Source: Rufibacter glacialis
Lineage (GTDB): Bacteria; Bacteroidota; Bacteroidia; Cytophagales; Hymenobacteraceae
Assembly (NCBI RefSeq): GCF_008271745.1
Contig: NZ_VKKZ01000021.1
Span: forward strand, 434,001-498,000
Length of the DNA: 64,000 bases
Direction: 5' to 3'
Below the pieces are notes generated by a model. That model was not told the origin of the DNA, ran no database searches, and saw nothing but the letters and a program-made list of their open reading frames with translations. Positions 15,976 to 25,120 of this stretch are shown piece after piece (within the stretch, counting starts at the first letter, position 1; each line of letters starts with the position of its first letter). The translations under genes were made by a program, and so were the position numbers.

Positions 15976-16416
15976 ATGAGATCAGAACTTGTGAATGCTT
16001 TCGGGAATGTGTACCTCACCATCTCATTGGACCATGACAACCAGTGGATTCAGGCTACCTGGCAGGGCTATTCTACCCCTGAGGCGGTAAGAACCGGCAT
16101 GGAGGCCTATACGGAAACCTTAGAAGAAGCAGACTACAATGCTATGCTCATAGACACCCGCTCCATGGTGGGCTCCTGGAGCCACTCCCTGGAATGGACC
16201 CTTGAAGAATGGGCCCCTGAGGCGGCCAAGGCGGGCCTGCAGTACTATGCCATGGTGGTGAACCCTGAGACCTTTGCTGAAGCTACCGCTGATGCGTTCT
16301 ACGCCAATGTGGAATCGTTTGAGGCTGAGGTCTTCGCCGACCTGGCTACTGCCCGCGCCTGGCTGCGCCGCTGCCGGCTTCAGCAGAAAGAGCTGGGCAA
16401 GTACCAGACCACGTAG
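15976..16416 (+). CDS. SpoIIAA-like / STAS-type domain protein
   Basis: The 146-residue soluble protein has the pattern of SpoIIAA-like (DUF3478/STAS-like) proteins: NVYLTISLDHDNQWIQATW, then EAVRTGMEAYTETLEEADY, MLIDTRSMVGSWSHSLEW and a C-terminal block VFADLATARAWLRRC. The ATG at 15976 was chosen; the frame extends upstream to 15889 without similarity. No kinase or phosphatase partner lies near. Function unknown beyond fold likeness. Confidence 0.6.
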   Translation: MRSELVNAFGNVYLTISLDHDNQWIQATWQGYSTPEAVRTGMEAYTETLEEADYNAMLIDTRSMVGSWSHSLEWTLEEWAPEAAKAGLQYYAMVVNPETFAEATADAFYANVESFEAEVFADLATARAWLRRCRLQQKELGKYQTT

Positions 16417-16602
16417 GCACCACCATTTGGGTGTTAGTTCTTACCAGCCGGGTTTTGAGTCTGCCTTGCCAGAAACAGGCGTAAAATGGGCCAGGCCTCA
16501 CCCTGAACCCTGGGCTTCTCCCATTTCCAGCACCCTAGTCCCAGAAAAGGAAATTTGGGGCTTTCTGTTTAGACCTCGTTTTTAGAAAAATAGCCTTCAA
16601 AC

Positions 16603-16637
16603 AAAAAGGCCCGCTGTTGGCGGGCCTTTTTGTTTTT
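16603..16637. terminator. Bidirectional terminator
   Basis: AAAAAGGCCCGC (16603-16614) and GCGGGCCTTTTT (16620-16631) pair perfectly around a 5-base loop, with a T tract on the plus strand and an A tract ahead of it. It serves both the SpoIIAA-like gene and the AraC-type gene. Confidence 0.9.
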
Positions 16638-16652
16638 ACGAGTGTTCTACGC

Positions 16653-17573
16653 TTACACGTTCATAGAAGACTCACGGCGGCGCATTTTACCGGCCGGAAT
16701 CCCGAACATCATCTTGAAACGACGGCAGAAATACGCGGTGTCTTTGTAGCCCACGTCTTTCCCGATCTCTCTGATGCTTTTCTTGGTAGTGCGCAGCAAG
16801 AACACGGCACGCTCCATGCGCTGGTATTCAATGTAATCCTGCGGGTTGATACCAGTCAGCATTTTGAAGTACTGGCCTACATAGTCTTCAGACACGTTGG
16901 CTACGTTGCTGAGTACTTTGTTAGACAAGTCGCCGCCCAGGTTCTCTTTGATGTAGTTGAACAGGTCAATGAGGCGCGGGTCTTTGAAGTAGGTGCTGTT
17001 GGTAGCCAGCTGCTCCACAAACATCTTGTTCTTCAAGATGTAGCGGATCAATTCTACCACCATCTGCTCCGTGTACAGGCTGATGATACGCTCCTTGCCT
17101 GGCAGCTCCTGCATGCTCTCCTCCACAATCTTGATCACCAGCGTGGCCAGCTTGTTGCTGGTAATCACAAACGCCGGCACTTCCAGAGAGGTGAAGAAGT
17201 TCACAGAGTCAAATACCTTGGCTTCAAAACTCACGAAGCTGTGGCTATCATCTGCCTCCCCAATCAGGTCAAGGTCATTGTTGCTTTTAAAGAACTTGTC
17301 TTTGGTCGTAATATAGTCATCATTGGAGATTACCCGGCTCTCAGTGTCACCATAGTAGAGCTTGGTGCTGCGTCCTCCCGGAATAAAGAGCAATTGCCCC
17401 TCTTCCGCTACTTGTTTATCGTCTCCGAAAGCGACAATGCCGTTGTGCACTAAGATCAAGTTGTTCCCAACATCATAATAGTTACGCACCGTGAGCGGCT
17501 GCTGCAACATCAGGTTCTTGGCCTTGATGTAGCGCACTTTCAGCGACTCAATAATTTTATTGTAATCTTCCAT
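16653..17573 (-). CDS. AraC-family transcriptional regulator
   Basis: The 306-residue protein has an N-terminal sensing region (about 1-190: a cupin-like part with LLFIPGGRSTKLYYGD) and a C-terminal double helix-turn-helix (about 205-300) with NVSEDYVGQYFKMLTGINP and the AraC signature IREIGKDVGYKDTAYFCRRF, then KMMFGIPAGKMRRR. It is a DNA-binding regulator; the ligand and targets are not visible. It lies upstream of the acyl-CoA dehydrogenase position in the same direction with its own 170-base leader. Confidence 0.93.
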   Translation of the reverse strand: MEDYNKIIESLKVRYIKAKNLMLQQPLTVRNYYDVGNNLILVHNGIVAFGDDKQVAEEGQLLFIPGGRSTKLYYGDTESRVISNDDYITTKDKFFKSNNDLDLIGEADDSHSFVSFEAKVFDSVNFFTSLEVPAFVITSNKLATLVIKIVEESMQELPGKERIISLYTEQMVVELIRYILKNKMFVEQLATNSTYFKDPRLIDLFNYIKENLGGDLSNKVLSNVANVSEDYVGQYFKMLTGINPQDYIEYQRMERAVFLLRTTKKSIREIGKDVGYKDTAYFCRRFKMMFGIPAGKMRRRESSMNV

Positions 17574-17741
17574 GTAAGGGCACTAATTAAAGGGTTTTAA
17601 CTTTTGTTGATTTTTCAAGTTGTCTGTCGGTTTAAAATTAGTACTAATCTTTTAAGTTATCAAACAAAAAAGTTATATATTTATAAACAGCCAAACACTA
17701 TATACTTAAATATCAACTTTCAGCGTTGTATAACCCTCTTC

Positions 17742-18881
17742 CTATTTCAATATCTCCCTTGAGATTACTATTTTCTGAATTTCAGATGTTCCCTCATAAA
17801 TTTGCGTGATTTTGGCATCGCGCATGAGACGCTCCACATGATATTCTTTCACAAACCCGTACCCGCCGTGTATCTGAACCGCCTCAACGGTGGTATCCAT
17901 CGCCACTTTTGAAGAGAAAAGCTTGGCCATGGCCCCAGATTTTGAGTAGTCACGGTGCGCGTCTTTGTCGGCAGCGGCTTGCAAGCATAACAAGCGGGCG
18001 GCGTCAATGTTGGTGGCCATGTCCGCTAATTTGAACTGGATGGCCTGGTGCTGGGAAATAGGCACGCCAAATGCCTTGCGTTCCTTAGAATACTTCAACG
18101 ATAGTTCATAGGCACCAGAAGCGATGCCCAGCGCTTGGGAAGCGATGCCAATGCGGCCTCCGTTCAAGGTAGACATGGCAAACTTGAACCCGAAGCCGTC
18201 TTCGCCAATGCGGTTTTCTTTAGGCACCTTCACGTCAGTGAACATCAGGGAGTGCGTGTCTGACCCTCTGATCCCCAGTTTGTTCTCTTTGGGGCCTATC
18301 TCAAACCCAGGCATGCCTTTCTCCACGATCAAGGCATTGATGCCCTTGTGGCGAAGCTCTGGGTTGGTTTGGGCAATCACCAGGTACACAGAGGCGGTGC
18401 TTCCGTTCGTGATCCAGTTCTTGGTTCCGTTGAGCAGGTAATGGTCGCCTTTGTCTTCGGCGGTGGTGCGCTGCATGGTGGCATCTGACCCAGCCTCTGG
18501 CTCAGAAAGGCAAAAAGCCCCAATGATCTCCCCGGAAGTCAGGCGAGGCAGGTACTTCTGCTTCTGCTCCTCATTGCCGTATTTCTCCAGGCCCCAGCAC
18601 ACCAGCGAGTTGTTCACTGACATCACCACAGAGGCAGAAGCGTCTACTTTGGAGATTTCCTCCATGGCCAGCACGTAAGAAACGGTGTCCATGCCGCCCC
18701 CGCCATACCTGGGGTCTACCATCATGCCCAGGAAACCCAGTTCCCCCATCTTCTTAACCTGCTCGGCAGGGAATTTCTGGTGTTCGTCTCTTTCAATGAC
18801 CCCGGGCAACAGCTCATTCTGCGCAAAATCCCGGGCAGCCTCCTGCACGGCTAAGTGTTCTTCAGTTAGTTTAAAGTCCAT
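17742..18881 (-). CDS. Acyl-CoA dehydrogenase
   Basis: The 379-residue FAD enzyme has the full short-chain acyl-CoA dehydrogenase layout: N-terminal helices, FCLSEPEAGSDA (FAD/substrate signature), YLLNGTKNWITNGS, a flavin-binding ERKAFGVPISQHQAIQFKLA block, QIHGGYGFVKEYHVERLMRD and IYEGTSEIQK with E363 as the catalytic base. It oxidises acyl-CoA to enoyl-CoA in fatty or branched-chain acid breakdown. The start ATG 18881 is supported by the M-D-F-K-L-T-E-E family beginning. A CAAAAATA (18928-18935) matches the minus-strand -7 element. Confidence 0.95.
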   Translation of the reverse strand: MDFKLTEEHLAVQEAARDFAQNELLPGVIERDEHQKFPAEQVKKMGELGFLGMMVDPRYGGGGMDTVSYVLAMEEISKVDASASVVMSVNNSLVCWGLEKYGNEEQKQKYLPRLTSGEIIGAFCLSEPEAGSDATMQRTTAEDKGDHYLLNGTKNWITNGSTASVYLVIAQTNPELRHKGINALIVEKGMPGFEIGPKENKLGIRGSDTHSLMFTDVKVPKENRIGEDGFGFKFAMSTLNGGRIGIASQALGIASGAYELSLKYSKERKAFGVPISQHQAIQFKLADMATNIDAARLLCLQAAADKDAHRDYSKSGAMAKLFSSKVAMDTTVEAVQIHGGYGFVKEYHVERLMRDAKITQIYEGTSEIQKIVISREILK

Positions 18882-19052
18882 GTGGTGTAATACTTATGAG
18901 AAGAAAGGAAGTTTTAATATTGGTAAAACAAAAATAGGCAAATTTTAGTATGCAAGCAGCACACTTATAGACCACCTCACCAAAGCTAACATTTGTTTGG
19001 TAGATTTTTAAGGGGTTTCCTAAAAAACAACGCCATAACGGGACCCTGACAT

Positions 19053-19090
19053 AAAAAAAAGAGGGCGACTAACATCGCCCTCTTTTTTTA
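19053..19090. terminator. Terminator of the zinc peptidase gene
   Basis: AAAAAAAGAGGGCGA faces TCGCCCTCTTTTTTT across a 6-base loop (arms around 19054-19068 and 19075-19089). A/T tracts on both sides allow termination on either strand. Confidence 0.9.
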
Positions 19091-19107
19091 TGTTCCCATC
19101 ATCTGCT

Positions 19108-19788
19108 TTAGTCTCTGCGGCCCAACAGGAGCGAGGCGTAATACAGTAAAGTTGCCAATGAACCCAAGGCAGCCACCACATAGGTCATAGCGGCCCATTT
19201 AAGGGCGTCTTTAGCCATCACGTGTTCCTGCGCCGTCACAATTCCTCTGGTATCCATCCAGGCCAGGGCCCGCTTGCTGGCGTCAAACTCCACCGGCAAG
19301 GTGACAAAACTGAAGATCGTGGTCAAGGCGAACAGCGCCACCCCAATAGCCAGGGGAATAGGCGTGCTCTGGATCAGCAATACGCCAATCAACAGAATCC
19401 ACTGCATGTAGCGGCTGGCTACGCTCAGCGCAGGCACCATAGCCGACCGGAATTTGAGGAACGTATAGGCCTTGGCGTGCTGCACGGCGTGCCCGCACTC
19501 ATGCGCGGCCACCGCGGCGGCGGCGGCACTGCGGCTCTCATACACCGACTCACTCAGGTTCACGGTCTTGTCTGCGGGGTTGTAGTGGTCAGTGAGGCGG
19601 CCCGGGGTGGAAATCACCCGCACATCTGTGATGCCGTTATCAGCTAGCATCATTTCCGCCACCTCGCGTCCGCTAAGCCCAGACCGCAGGCCCAGTTTAG
19701 AGTACTTCTCAAACTTGCTTTTCAATGTCCAACTGACCAACGCCGAGGCCAGCATCATCACAATCATTATAATCCAAATCCCACCCAT
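19108..19788 (-). CDS. Neutral zinc metallopeptidase, YugP type
   Basis: The 226-residue membrane protein matches the YugP/Zn_peptidase_2 family (PF04298). An N-terminal membrane segment is followed by SGREVAEMMLADNGI and VNLSESVYESRSAAAAAVAAHECGHAVQH, where HECGH is the zinc motif. Two or three membrane segments (MQWILLIGVLLIQSTPIPLA, VALFALTTIFSFVTLPVEFD and the end) follow. It is an inner-membrane protease of unknown substrate. It lies downstream of rfaE2 in the same direction. Confidence 0.88.
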   Translation of the reverse strand: MGGIWIIMIVMMLASALVSWTLKSKFEKYSKLGLRSGLSGREVAEMMLADNGITDVRVISTPGRLTDHYNPADKTVNLSESVYESRSAAAAAVAAHECGHAVQHAKAYTFLKFRSAMVPALSVASRYMQWILLIGVLLIQSTPIPLAIGVALFALTTIFSFVTLPVEFDASKRALAWMDTRGIVTAQEHVMAKDALKWAAMTYVVAALGSLATLLYYASLLLGRRD

Positions 19789-19829
19789 TTTCTTTGTCTT
19801 TTAAAAGTTATCGATTTATCGTTTCCTGG

Positions 19830-20318
19830 TCATGGCTTCTCTCCCAGGATTTTAGCCACTACCTGTGAAGTAGAGTACCCCTTCACCAACGGAATTGTTT
19901 TCGCGGCACCGCCTCTGGCTAAGACCACCTCATGCCCCACAATGTTCTCCAGAGCATAGTCGTCGCCTTTCACCAAGACATCTGGCCCTAGCGCGGTAAT
20001 CAATTCCAGAGGGGTTTCCTGGTCAAAGAGCACTACTGCATCTACAAACCAAAAGGATGCCATAACCCTTATACGTGACATTTCGTCTTGCAATGGCCTG
20101 GTTGGTCCTTTTAATCTACTGACAGATTGGTCAGTATTTAGTCCTACTACCAGCTTGTCGCCTAAAAGCCGGGCGCGCTCCAGATAATCCACGTGCCCCA
20201 CGTGCACAATGTCAAAGCAGCCATTGGTAAACACAATTTTCTGGCCTTGGCCGCGCCATTCTTCCACCTTAGCCAATAACTGGGGAAGCGCAACGATTTT
20301 CTCTTGTGATGGAAGCAT
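19830..20318 (-). CDS. rfaE2: D-glycero-beta-D-manno-heptose 1-phosphate adenylyltransferase
   Basis: The 162-residue nucleotidyltransferase has IVFTNGCFDIVHVGHVDYLE (29-48), with the HxGH ATP motif, then DKLVVGLNTDQSVSRLKGP and LVKGDDYA plus the closing LVKGYSTSQVVAKI. It corresponds to the C-terminal half of HldE alone (RfaE domain II) and makes ADP-heptose for LPS core. The matching kinase (domain I) is not in this window. It precedes the zinc peptidase gene by 41 bases on the same strand. Confidence 0.93.
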   Translation of the reverse strand: MLPSQEKIVALPQLLAKVEEWRGQGQKIVFTNGCFDIVHVGHVDYLERARLLGDKLVVGLNTDQSVSRLKGPTRPLQDEMSRIRVMASFWFVDAVVLFDQETPLELITALGPDVLVKGDDYALENIVGHEVVLARGGAAKTIPLVKGYSTSQVVAKILGEKP

Positions 20319-20427
20319 AACCTAAAGGAAAGGGAGTGGAACGAAAAGAACCTAGATGCAAGGAGTTAACGCCAGATCCTGGCGTTCTATTTTGGAACTT
20401 ATTTATAGAAAACAGCCCTGAAAGAGC

Positions 20428-21441
20428 TTAGGCGGTCTGCTTGGCCGGTTCGCGTTTCACCTTGGTGAAACTAGCCACCAGACTGATGGCGCCCATCAAT
20501 ACCACCAGAAAAGCCCCGGTGGTGTGGGTGATAAGCGCGTAGGCCATGCCTTTGTCTAAGGGCACGGCGTACAGGAGAAGCGCGGTTCTCACCAGTATAT
20601 GGTACACGCCTATGCCGCCCTGCACCGGCGCTGACATCCCCAGGCCGCCCACCACCAAAATGGCCATGCCCGCCTGCCAGGTGAGGTCCTCGGTCCCAGG
20701 CAAGGCGAAAAAGGCCAGGTAGCTGGTCAGGTAGTAGGTGACCCAGATAAAGAGCGTGTGGAAAACGAAGGCCCCTTTCTGCTCCATTCGGGCGATACTG
20801 AAAATGCCTTGCCAGATTCCTAGCACAAAGTCACTCACCCGCTTGAAGAACGGGTTGCGCTGCAACTTGGAGATATTCTTGTACAGGTACCAGATGACAA
20901 AGCCAGACCCTATGATGCCTACCGCCCCAAGCAGGTAGAGCGTCTGCAGGTTCTGCTCCATGCCCTTGAAGCTCTCAGAGAAAATCTCCAGGAAAAAACT
21001 GTTCAGGCGGTCAAACTCCAGCAGCAAGGTAAAGCACATGCACAGGAGCAGCATGACCAGGTCAATGACCCGCTCGGTGATCACCGTGCCCAGCGAGACG
21101 TTCACCGGCACCTCTGAGGTGCGCCGCAGCAAGGTGCACCTGATCACTTCGCCGGCCCGGGGCAGTACTATGTTGGCCAGGTACCCCACCATGAGGGCAT
21201 GGTACGTTTGCAAGTGCCCAGGTTTATAGCCCAATGGCACAAACTGCATGCGCCACCTGATGGCCCGGCTTATGTAGCCTGCCACGGAGAGCAACAGGGT
21301 AACGACAATCCAGGAATAGTTCGCCTGGGCCAGCTCGGCCTTTACCGCCGTGAAGTTGATGCTGCGCAAGGCATAGCCCATCAGGAAAACCGAAACCGCC
21401 AGAAGCAGCAGGTACTTGAGTACGTTGACGGTTTTCTTCAT
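20428..21441 (-). CDS. UPF0104/LPG-synthase-TM flippase-like membrane protein
   Basis: The 337-residue protein has about eight membrane segments and the family blocks SWIVVTLLLSVAGYISRAIR, GYLANIVLPRAGEVIRC, GTVITERVIDLVML and GLGMSAPVQGGIGVYH. It belongs to the lysylphosphatidylglycerol synthase transmembrane region family (PF03706), whose members without a synthetase domain are thought to move lipids across the inner membrane. ATG 21441 is used; TTG 21450 would add three residues. It starts 13 bases after the panD stop, so it is cotranscribed with panC-panD. The lipid moved is unknown. Confidence 0.88.
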   Translation of the reverse strand: MKKTVNVLKYLLLLAVSVFLMGYALRSINFTAVKAELAQANYSWIVVTLLLSVAGYISRAIRWRMQFVPLGYKPGHLQTYHALMVGYLANIVLPRAGEVIRCTLLRRTSEVPVNVSLGTVITERVIDLVMLLLCMCFTLLLEFDRLNSFFLEIFSESFKGMEQNLQTLYLLGAVGIIGSGFVIWYLYKNISKLQRNPFFKRVSDFVLGIWQGIFSIARMEQKGAFVFHTLFIWVTYYLTSYLAFFALPGTEDLTWQAGMAILVVGGLGMSAPVQGGIGVYHILVRTALLLYAVPLDKGMAYALITHTTGAFLVVLMGAISLVASFTKVKREPAKQTA

Positions 21442-21453
21442 GCCGGGCAAAGG

Positions 21454-21801
21454 CTACACTAAGCGGTTATGCTGGTCGGGGAAAATGACGGTGGGTTCGT
21501 GGGAACGGGCGTCAGCGAAATTGATGAGGGCATAGGAGATGATGATGATGATGTCCCCTACCTGCACCCGGCGGGCGGCAGGGCCATTGAGGCAGATCAT
21601 ACCGGTCCCTCGCTCACCTTTTATAATATAGGTCTCAAACCGCTCGCCGTTGTTCACGTTCACGATCTGGACTTTCTCATGGGGAACCATGTTGGCGGCA
21701 TCCAATAGATCCTCGTCTATGGTAATGCTTCCCACGTAATGCAACTCGGCCTGGGTTACCTTGGCCCGATGTATTTTGGATTTAAGAACTTCAATCTGCA
21801 T
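21454..21801 (-). CDS. panD: Aspartate 1-decarboxylase
   Basis: The 115-residue protein has the self-cleavage site [16 protein letters not shown] with G24-S25; cleavage makes the pyruvoyl cofactor. The further blocks [44 protein letters not shown] and [10 protein letters not shown] complete the family length. It makes beta-alanine from aspartate, the second substrate of the panC enzyme just upstream (80 bases). Start ATG 21801; TTG 21804 is less likely. Confidence 0.95.
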   Translation of the reverse strand: MQIEVLKSKIHRAKVTQAELHYVGSITIDEDLLDAANMVPHEKVQIVNVNNGERFETYIIKGERGTGMICLNGPAARRVQVGDIIIIISYALINFADARSHEPTVIFPDQHNRLV

Positions 21802-21881
21802 CAAAACAATCTAAAAACACACAAAGTTATAGATTATTTATGAGACAATTAACGCCCTGCCTTTTTGCTTTTGCAGAAGCC

Positions 21882-22721
21882 TTACAATAGCAGATTGTCT
21901 ATGAGCCTTACCTCGCCTAGAAAGGCCGCCAGGCACAATGCCACGGGAGCCCCCTGGCCCACCTCCTGCAAGGGCTGCAGGGTTTGCGCATGCACCACCT
22001 CCAGGTATTCCAGCTTGATTTGCGGAAAACGCTGTAAAAACGCCTCGGCCTCCTGTTTAGCGGCGGGCACGGGCAGGGTCTCCAGTTTCTCCCGCAGCAG
22101 TTGCAGGGCCTGGTAGAGCCGGGGCGCTACGGCACGTTGTTCAGGTGCCAAGCGGCGGTTGCGCGAAGACATGGCCAACCCGTCCTCTTCCCTGATGATG
22201 GGGTAACAGACCAATTCCAGGTCAAAGCTCAAATCCAATACCAGTTGTTGGATCACGGCGAACTGCTGCAGGTCTTTCTGCCCAAAGAACGCCTGGTGCG
22301 GCTTGACCAGGTGGAAAAGCTTGCTCACCACGGTAGCCACCCCGTTGAAGTGCCCTGGCCGATGCGCCCCTTCCATCACCTGTTCCAGCTCCCCAAAGTC
22401 AAAGTGGAGCCGGGGCGTCTGCCGGTACATCTCCTCGGCGGCCGGGGAGAACAGGATGTCACAGCCTTCCTGGGCCAGCATTTGGGCGTCCTTTTCCAGG
22501 ATGCGCGGATAAAGCCGGTAATCCTCGGGGTTGTTGAATTGCGCCGGGTTCACAAACACGCTGCAGACGGTGATGTCATTCTGGTGGCGGGCGGCCCGCA
22601 CCAGCGTTAAATGCCCTTCATGCAGGGCCCCCATGGTAGGTACAAATCCTATACGTTTGCCCTGCCGCCGAAGCAGTTCTGTCTGCTGCCGAATGTCAGA
22701 TATAGAAGAAAGATGCAACAT
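21882..22721 (-). CDS. panC: Pantoate--beta-alanine ligase
   Basis: The 279-residue enzyme has PTMGALHEGH (28-37, ATP-binding HIGH-like motif), VCSVFVNPAQFNNPEDYRLYPR, FGQKDLQQFAVIQQLV and the KMSKS-like MSSRNRRLAPEQR. It joins pantoate and beta-alanine into pantothenate for CoA. It leads the operon panC-panD-flippase. Divergent transcription from the GT5-type gene shares the 22722-22862 gap. CAAAGGTA at 22760-22767 matches a minus-strand -7 box, but its -33 partner is not evident. Confidence 0.96.
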   Translation of the reverse strand: MLHLSSISDIRQQTELLRRQGKRIGFVPTMGALHEGHLTLVRAARHQNDITVCSVFVNPAQFNNPEDYRLYPRILEKDAQMLAQEGCDILFSPAAEEMYRQTPRLHFDFGELEQVMEGAHRPGHFNGVATVVSKLFHLVKPHQAFFGQKDLQQFAVIQQLVLDLSFDLELVCYPIIREEDGLAMSSRNRRLAPEQRAVAPRLYQALQLLREKLETLPVPAAKQEAEAFLQRFPQIKLEYLEVVHAQTLQPLQEVGQGAPVALCLAAFLGEVRLIDNLLL

Positions 22722-22785
22722 GGGGGGCTCTGATTTAAGGGTGTACTGGGAAAAGACGCCAAAGGTAGGATTTTATTCAAATAAA

Positions 22786-22816
22786 TTGAGAATCAGCTGA
22801 TAATTGCTTAATTTTG
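22786..22816 (+). promoter_or_regulatory. Bacteroidota-type promoter of the GT5-like gene
   Basis: TTG (22786-22788) and TAATTTTG (22809-22816) are 20 bases apart, matching the consensus. The start codon at 22863 leaves a leader of about 40 bases. Confidence 0.7.
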
Positions 22817-22862
22817 CATTTCGCAATTCCTATTGCCTGTTTTATTTTAATCACTCCAACCT

Positions 22863-23675
22863 ATGTCCAAATTGAGAATCTTATACGCGGCTACTGAGAT
22901 TGATCCATTTCTGCAAACCACAAAAGTAGCGGAATTCCTGAGGATGTTGCCACAAGCGATGCAAGAGCGAGGGATGGAAGTAAGGATTTTCGTACCCCGG
23001 TTTGGTTTGATCAACGAACGCAAGAACCGTCTGCACGAGGTAGTGCGGCTTTCTGGCATAAACATTGCCGTTGGCGAAGAAGAGAAACCCCTGATTATCA
23101 AGGTAGCCTCTATCCCTAATGCCAAGCTTCAGGTATATTTCATTGACAACGAAGACTATTTTCACCGCAAGTCCGTTTTGGTGGACAAAGACAACAAATT
23201 TTACCCAGACAATGATGAGCGGGCCATCTTTTTCTGCAAAGGCGTCTTGGAAACGGTGAAGAAACTGGGTTGGGCCCCGGATATTGTGCATTGCAATGAC
23301 TGGATGACCAGCCTTATTCCGCTGTACCTGAAGAGCACTTACAAGAATGACCCTATCTTTAAGACCTCAAAATCTGTTTTCTCTGTGTACAACAGTGAGT
23401 TTACCCACAAGTTTGAGGGCGACCTGCTAGAGAAAGCCAAGATGCTGGACATTGAAGACGAGATGCTGGCCAACCTGCGGGCCGGTGATTTTGGAGCCTT
23501 CATCAAAATGGGGATGCAATACGCTGACATGGTGATCAAATCAAATGAGGATTTCAGTGACAACCTCAATGCTATGTTTCAGGAATACAACAACACCAAG
23601 CAGATCAACACCATTAGCTCAGACGAAAACACCCTGGATTCTTACTTTAACTTGTATAATGAACTTGCGAATTAG
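22863..23675 (+). CDS. Glycogen/starch synthase-like protein, N-terminal GT5 domain only
   Basis: The 270-residue protein matches the N-terminal Rossmann domain of GT5 glycogen synthases: LRILYAATEIDPFLQTTKVA, MEVRIFVPRFG, VYFIDNEDYFHRK and IVHCNDWMTSLIPLYLK. The ADP-glucose-binding KxGGL loop is replaced by QTTKVAE, and the C-terminal GT-B half (residues 271-480 of the normal enzyme) is missing. Such short proteins are regular in Bacteroidota next to glmS and DUF4270 genes; catalysis is doubtful. The DUF4270 gene starts 17 bases before its stop, which suggests coupled translation. Confidence 0.85.
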   Translation: MSKLRILYAATEIDPFLQTTKVAEFLRMLPQAMQERGMEVRIFVPRFGLINERKNRLHEVVRLSGINIAVGEEEKPLIIKVASIPNAKLQVYFIDNEDYFHRKSVLVDKDNKFYPDNDERAIFFCKGVLETVKKLGWAPDIVHCNDWMTSLIPLYLKSTYKNDPIFKTSKSVFSVYNSEFTHKFEGDLLEKAKMLDIEDEMLANLRAGDFGAFIKMGMQYADMVIKSNEDFSDNLNAMFQEYNNTKQINTISSDENTLDSYFNLYNELAN

Positions 23676-25077
23676 TAAAGCTGCTGCTGTACTGTTTTTT
23701 TCCTCCTTCTTTTTTTCTGCTTGTGAAGACCCAACGGCCATTGGCCTGGAGTTGCAGGAGCCCGGTACCCAAATTGGCACTTCTTATACAGACACCGCTA
23801 CCATAAAAGCCTCCACGGTTTTGCTCAAGGACTCCATCATCACCTTGGGAGCTAGCCGTGTGCAGGCCGGTAGAATCACAGACGCTACCTTTGGCACGGT
23901 GACCGCCCGCACTTTCGCGGAGTTCGCGCCTTTGGCGTTTCCGGCCCATCCAGACTCCATAGATGCCTCCAAAGGAGCAGATTCTTTGATCATCAATCTG
24001 GATTATAACTATGCTTTTGGGGAAAAAGGCAAAAACATAAAACTGAACGTGCACCGCCTCACAGAGGCGTTCCGGGATGATGCCACCTATTACACCTCCA
24101 GAAAGCTTTCCTATAATGAGACGCCGGTAGGCACCGTGACGTTCCTGCCGCAGCCAGACGCCACCTATAAGAACCCCACAGATACCAGCAAGACCTTACC
24201 GGTCCTGATCAAAATCAAGATCACGGGTACTTTCGCGAACCAGGTGCTGCAATCGCTGTCGCAAACCTCCACCACCCAGGCGTTTATCAGCGCCATCAAC
24301 GGGCTGGTGATTGAGCCGGCTGCCGGAACAGAAGACCAGGGGACCATCATCGGCTTGTTGCCCACCTCTGCCAACACCAACCTGTCGCTCCATTACAAGT
24401 CAAAGAAGAACATTGCCAAGACCACAACCTTTCTTTTCACGGAGCGGTATTACAACCAGATTGAGGCGAACAGAAACGGATCTGCTCTGGCTGCGCTGCA
24501 AACCAACGGCGCTACGTTGTCTTCAGGGGCAGCCGGCAACCGTACGTTCCTGCAGGCTGGTACAGGCATCGTCACCAAGATTGAGTTACCTCATATCTCC
24601 TTCTTCCGGGAGAAAGACCCTATTGAAGCCGCCAGAACCGGTAAGAAACAGGATCAGAACTTAGCCATCAACAAAGCTGAATTGATCATCCCCATTGCAA
24701 ACGGAGCTGATTCCTTGTCGTTACCTCCGGTGATTACCCTGGTAGAGGCTACCCGCTCCAACAGGGTTTCCACGTCGCCACAAGGTGTTCCCAATGCGTT
24801 GGTGGCAGAAGGCAGCAACGTGGCCGCCACCCTCCAGTACAGAGGCAAAAGCGGCGGGTACGTCTATGTAGTGAACATCACCAGTTATCTTCAGAACCTA
24901 TTGTATAACAGAAGAGAAAACAACGGCCTTATCTTATTGCCTTCCAATGTGACCAGTAACGTTGGAACGCCTACCAACCTGGCACAAACGGTAAACCGCG
25001 CCATCTTGGAGGCCAACCAAAGTCCCAACGCTGAGCGCCGCATCAAACTCAGACTCTTCTATTCAACCGCTCAATAA
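23659..25077 (+). CDS. DUF4270 lipoprotein
   Basis: The 472-residue protein has a lipoprotein signal (FFFSACEDP, C22). The mature part contains GLELQEPGTQIGTSYTDT, DSLIINLDYNYAFG, LRLFYS at the end and LVEATRSN, the layout of the DUF4270 family. It is exported and lipid-anchored; no activity is known. The frame is open to 23545 but ATG 23659 places the signal first. It overlaps the GT5-like gene by 17 bases and precedes glmS by 43 bases, so GT5-like, DUF4270 and glmS form an operon. Confidence 0.9.
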   Translation: MNLRISKAAAVLFFSSFFFSACEDPTAIGLELQEPGTQIGTSYTDTATIKASTVLLKDSIITLGASRVQAGRITDATFGTVTARTFAEFAPLAFPAHPDSIDASKGADSLIINLDYNYAFGEKGKNIKLNVHRLTEAFRDDATYYTSRKLSYNETPVGTVTFLPQPDATYKNPTDTSKTLPVLIKIKITGTFANQVLQSLSQTSTTQAFISAINGLVIEPAAGTEDQGTIIGLLPTSANTNLSLHYKSKKNIAKTTTFLFTERYYNQIEANRNGSALAALQTNGATLSSGAAGNRTFLQAGTGIVTKIELPHISFFREKDPIEAARTGKKQDQNLAINKAELIIPIANGADSLSLPPVITLVEATRSNRVSTSPQGVPNALVAEGSNVAATLQYRGKSGGYVYVVNITSYLQNLLYNRRENNGLILLPSNVTSNVGTPTNLAQTVNRAILEANQSPNAERRIKLRLFYSTAQ

Positions 25078-25120
25078 TAATCCATTTATATCCCCAAATT
25101 TAAACCAACTATTAAATAGT

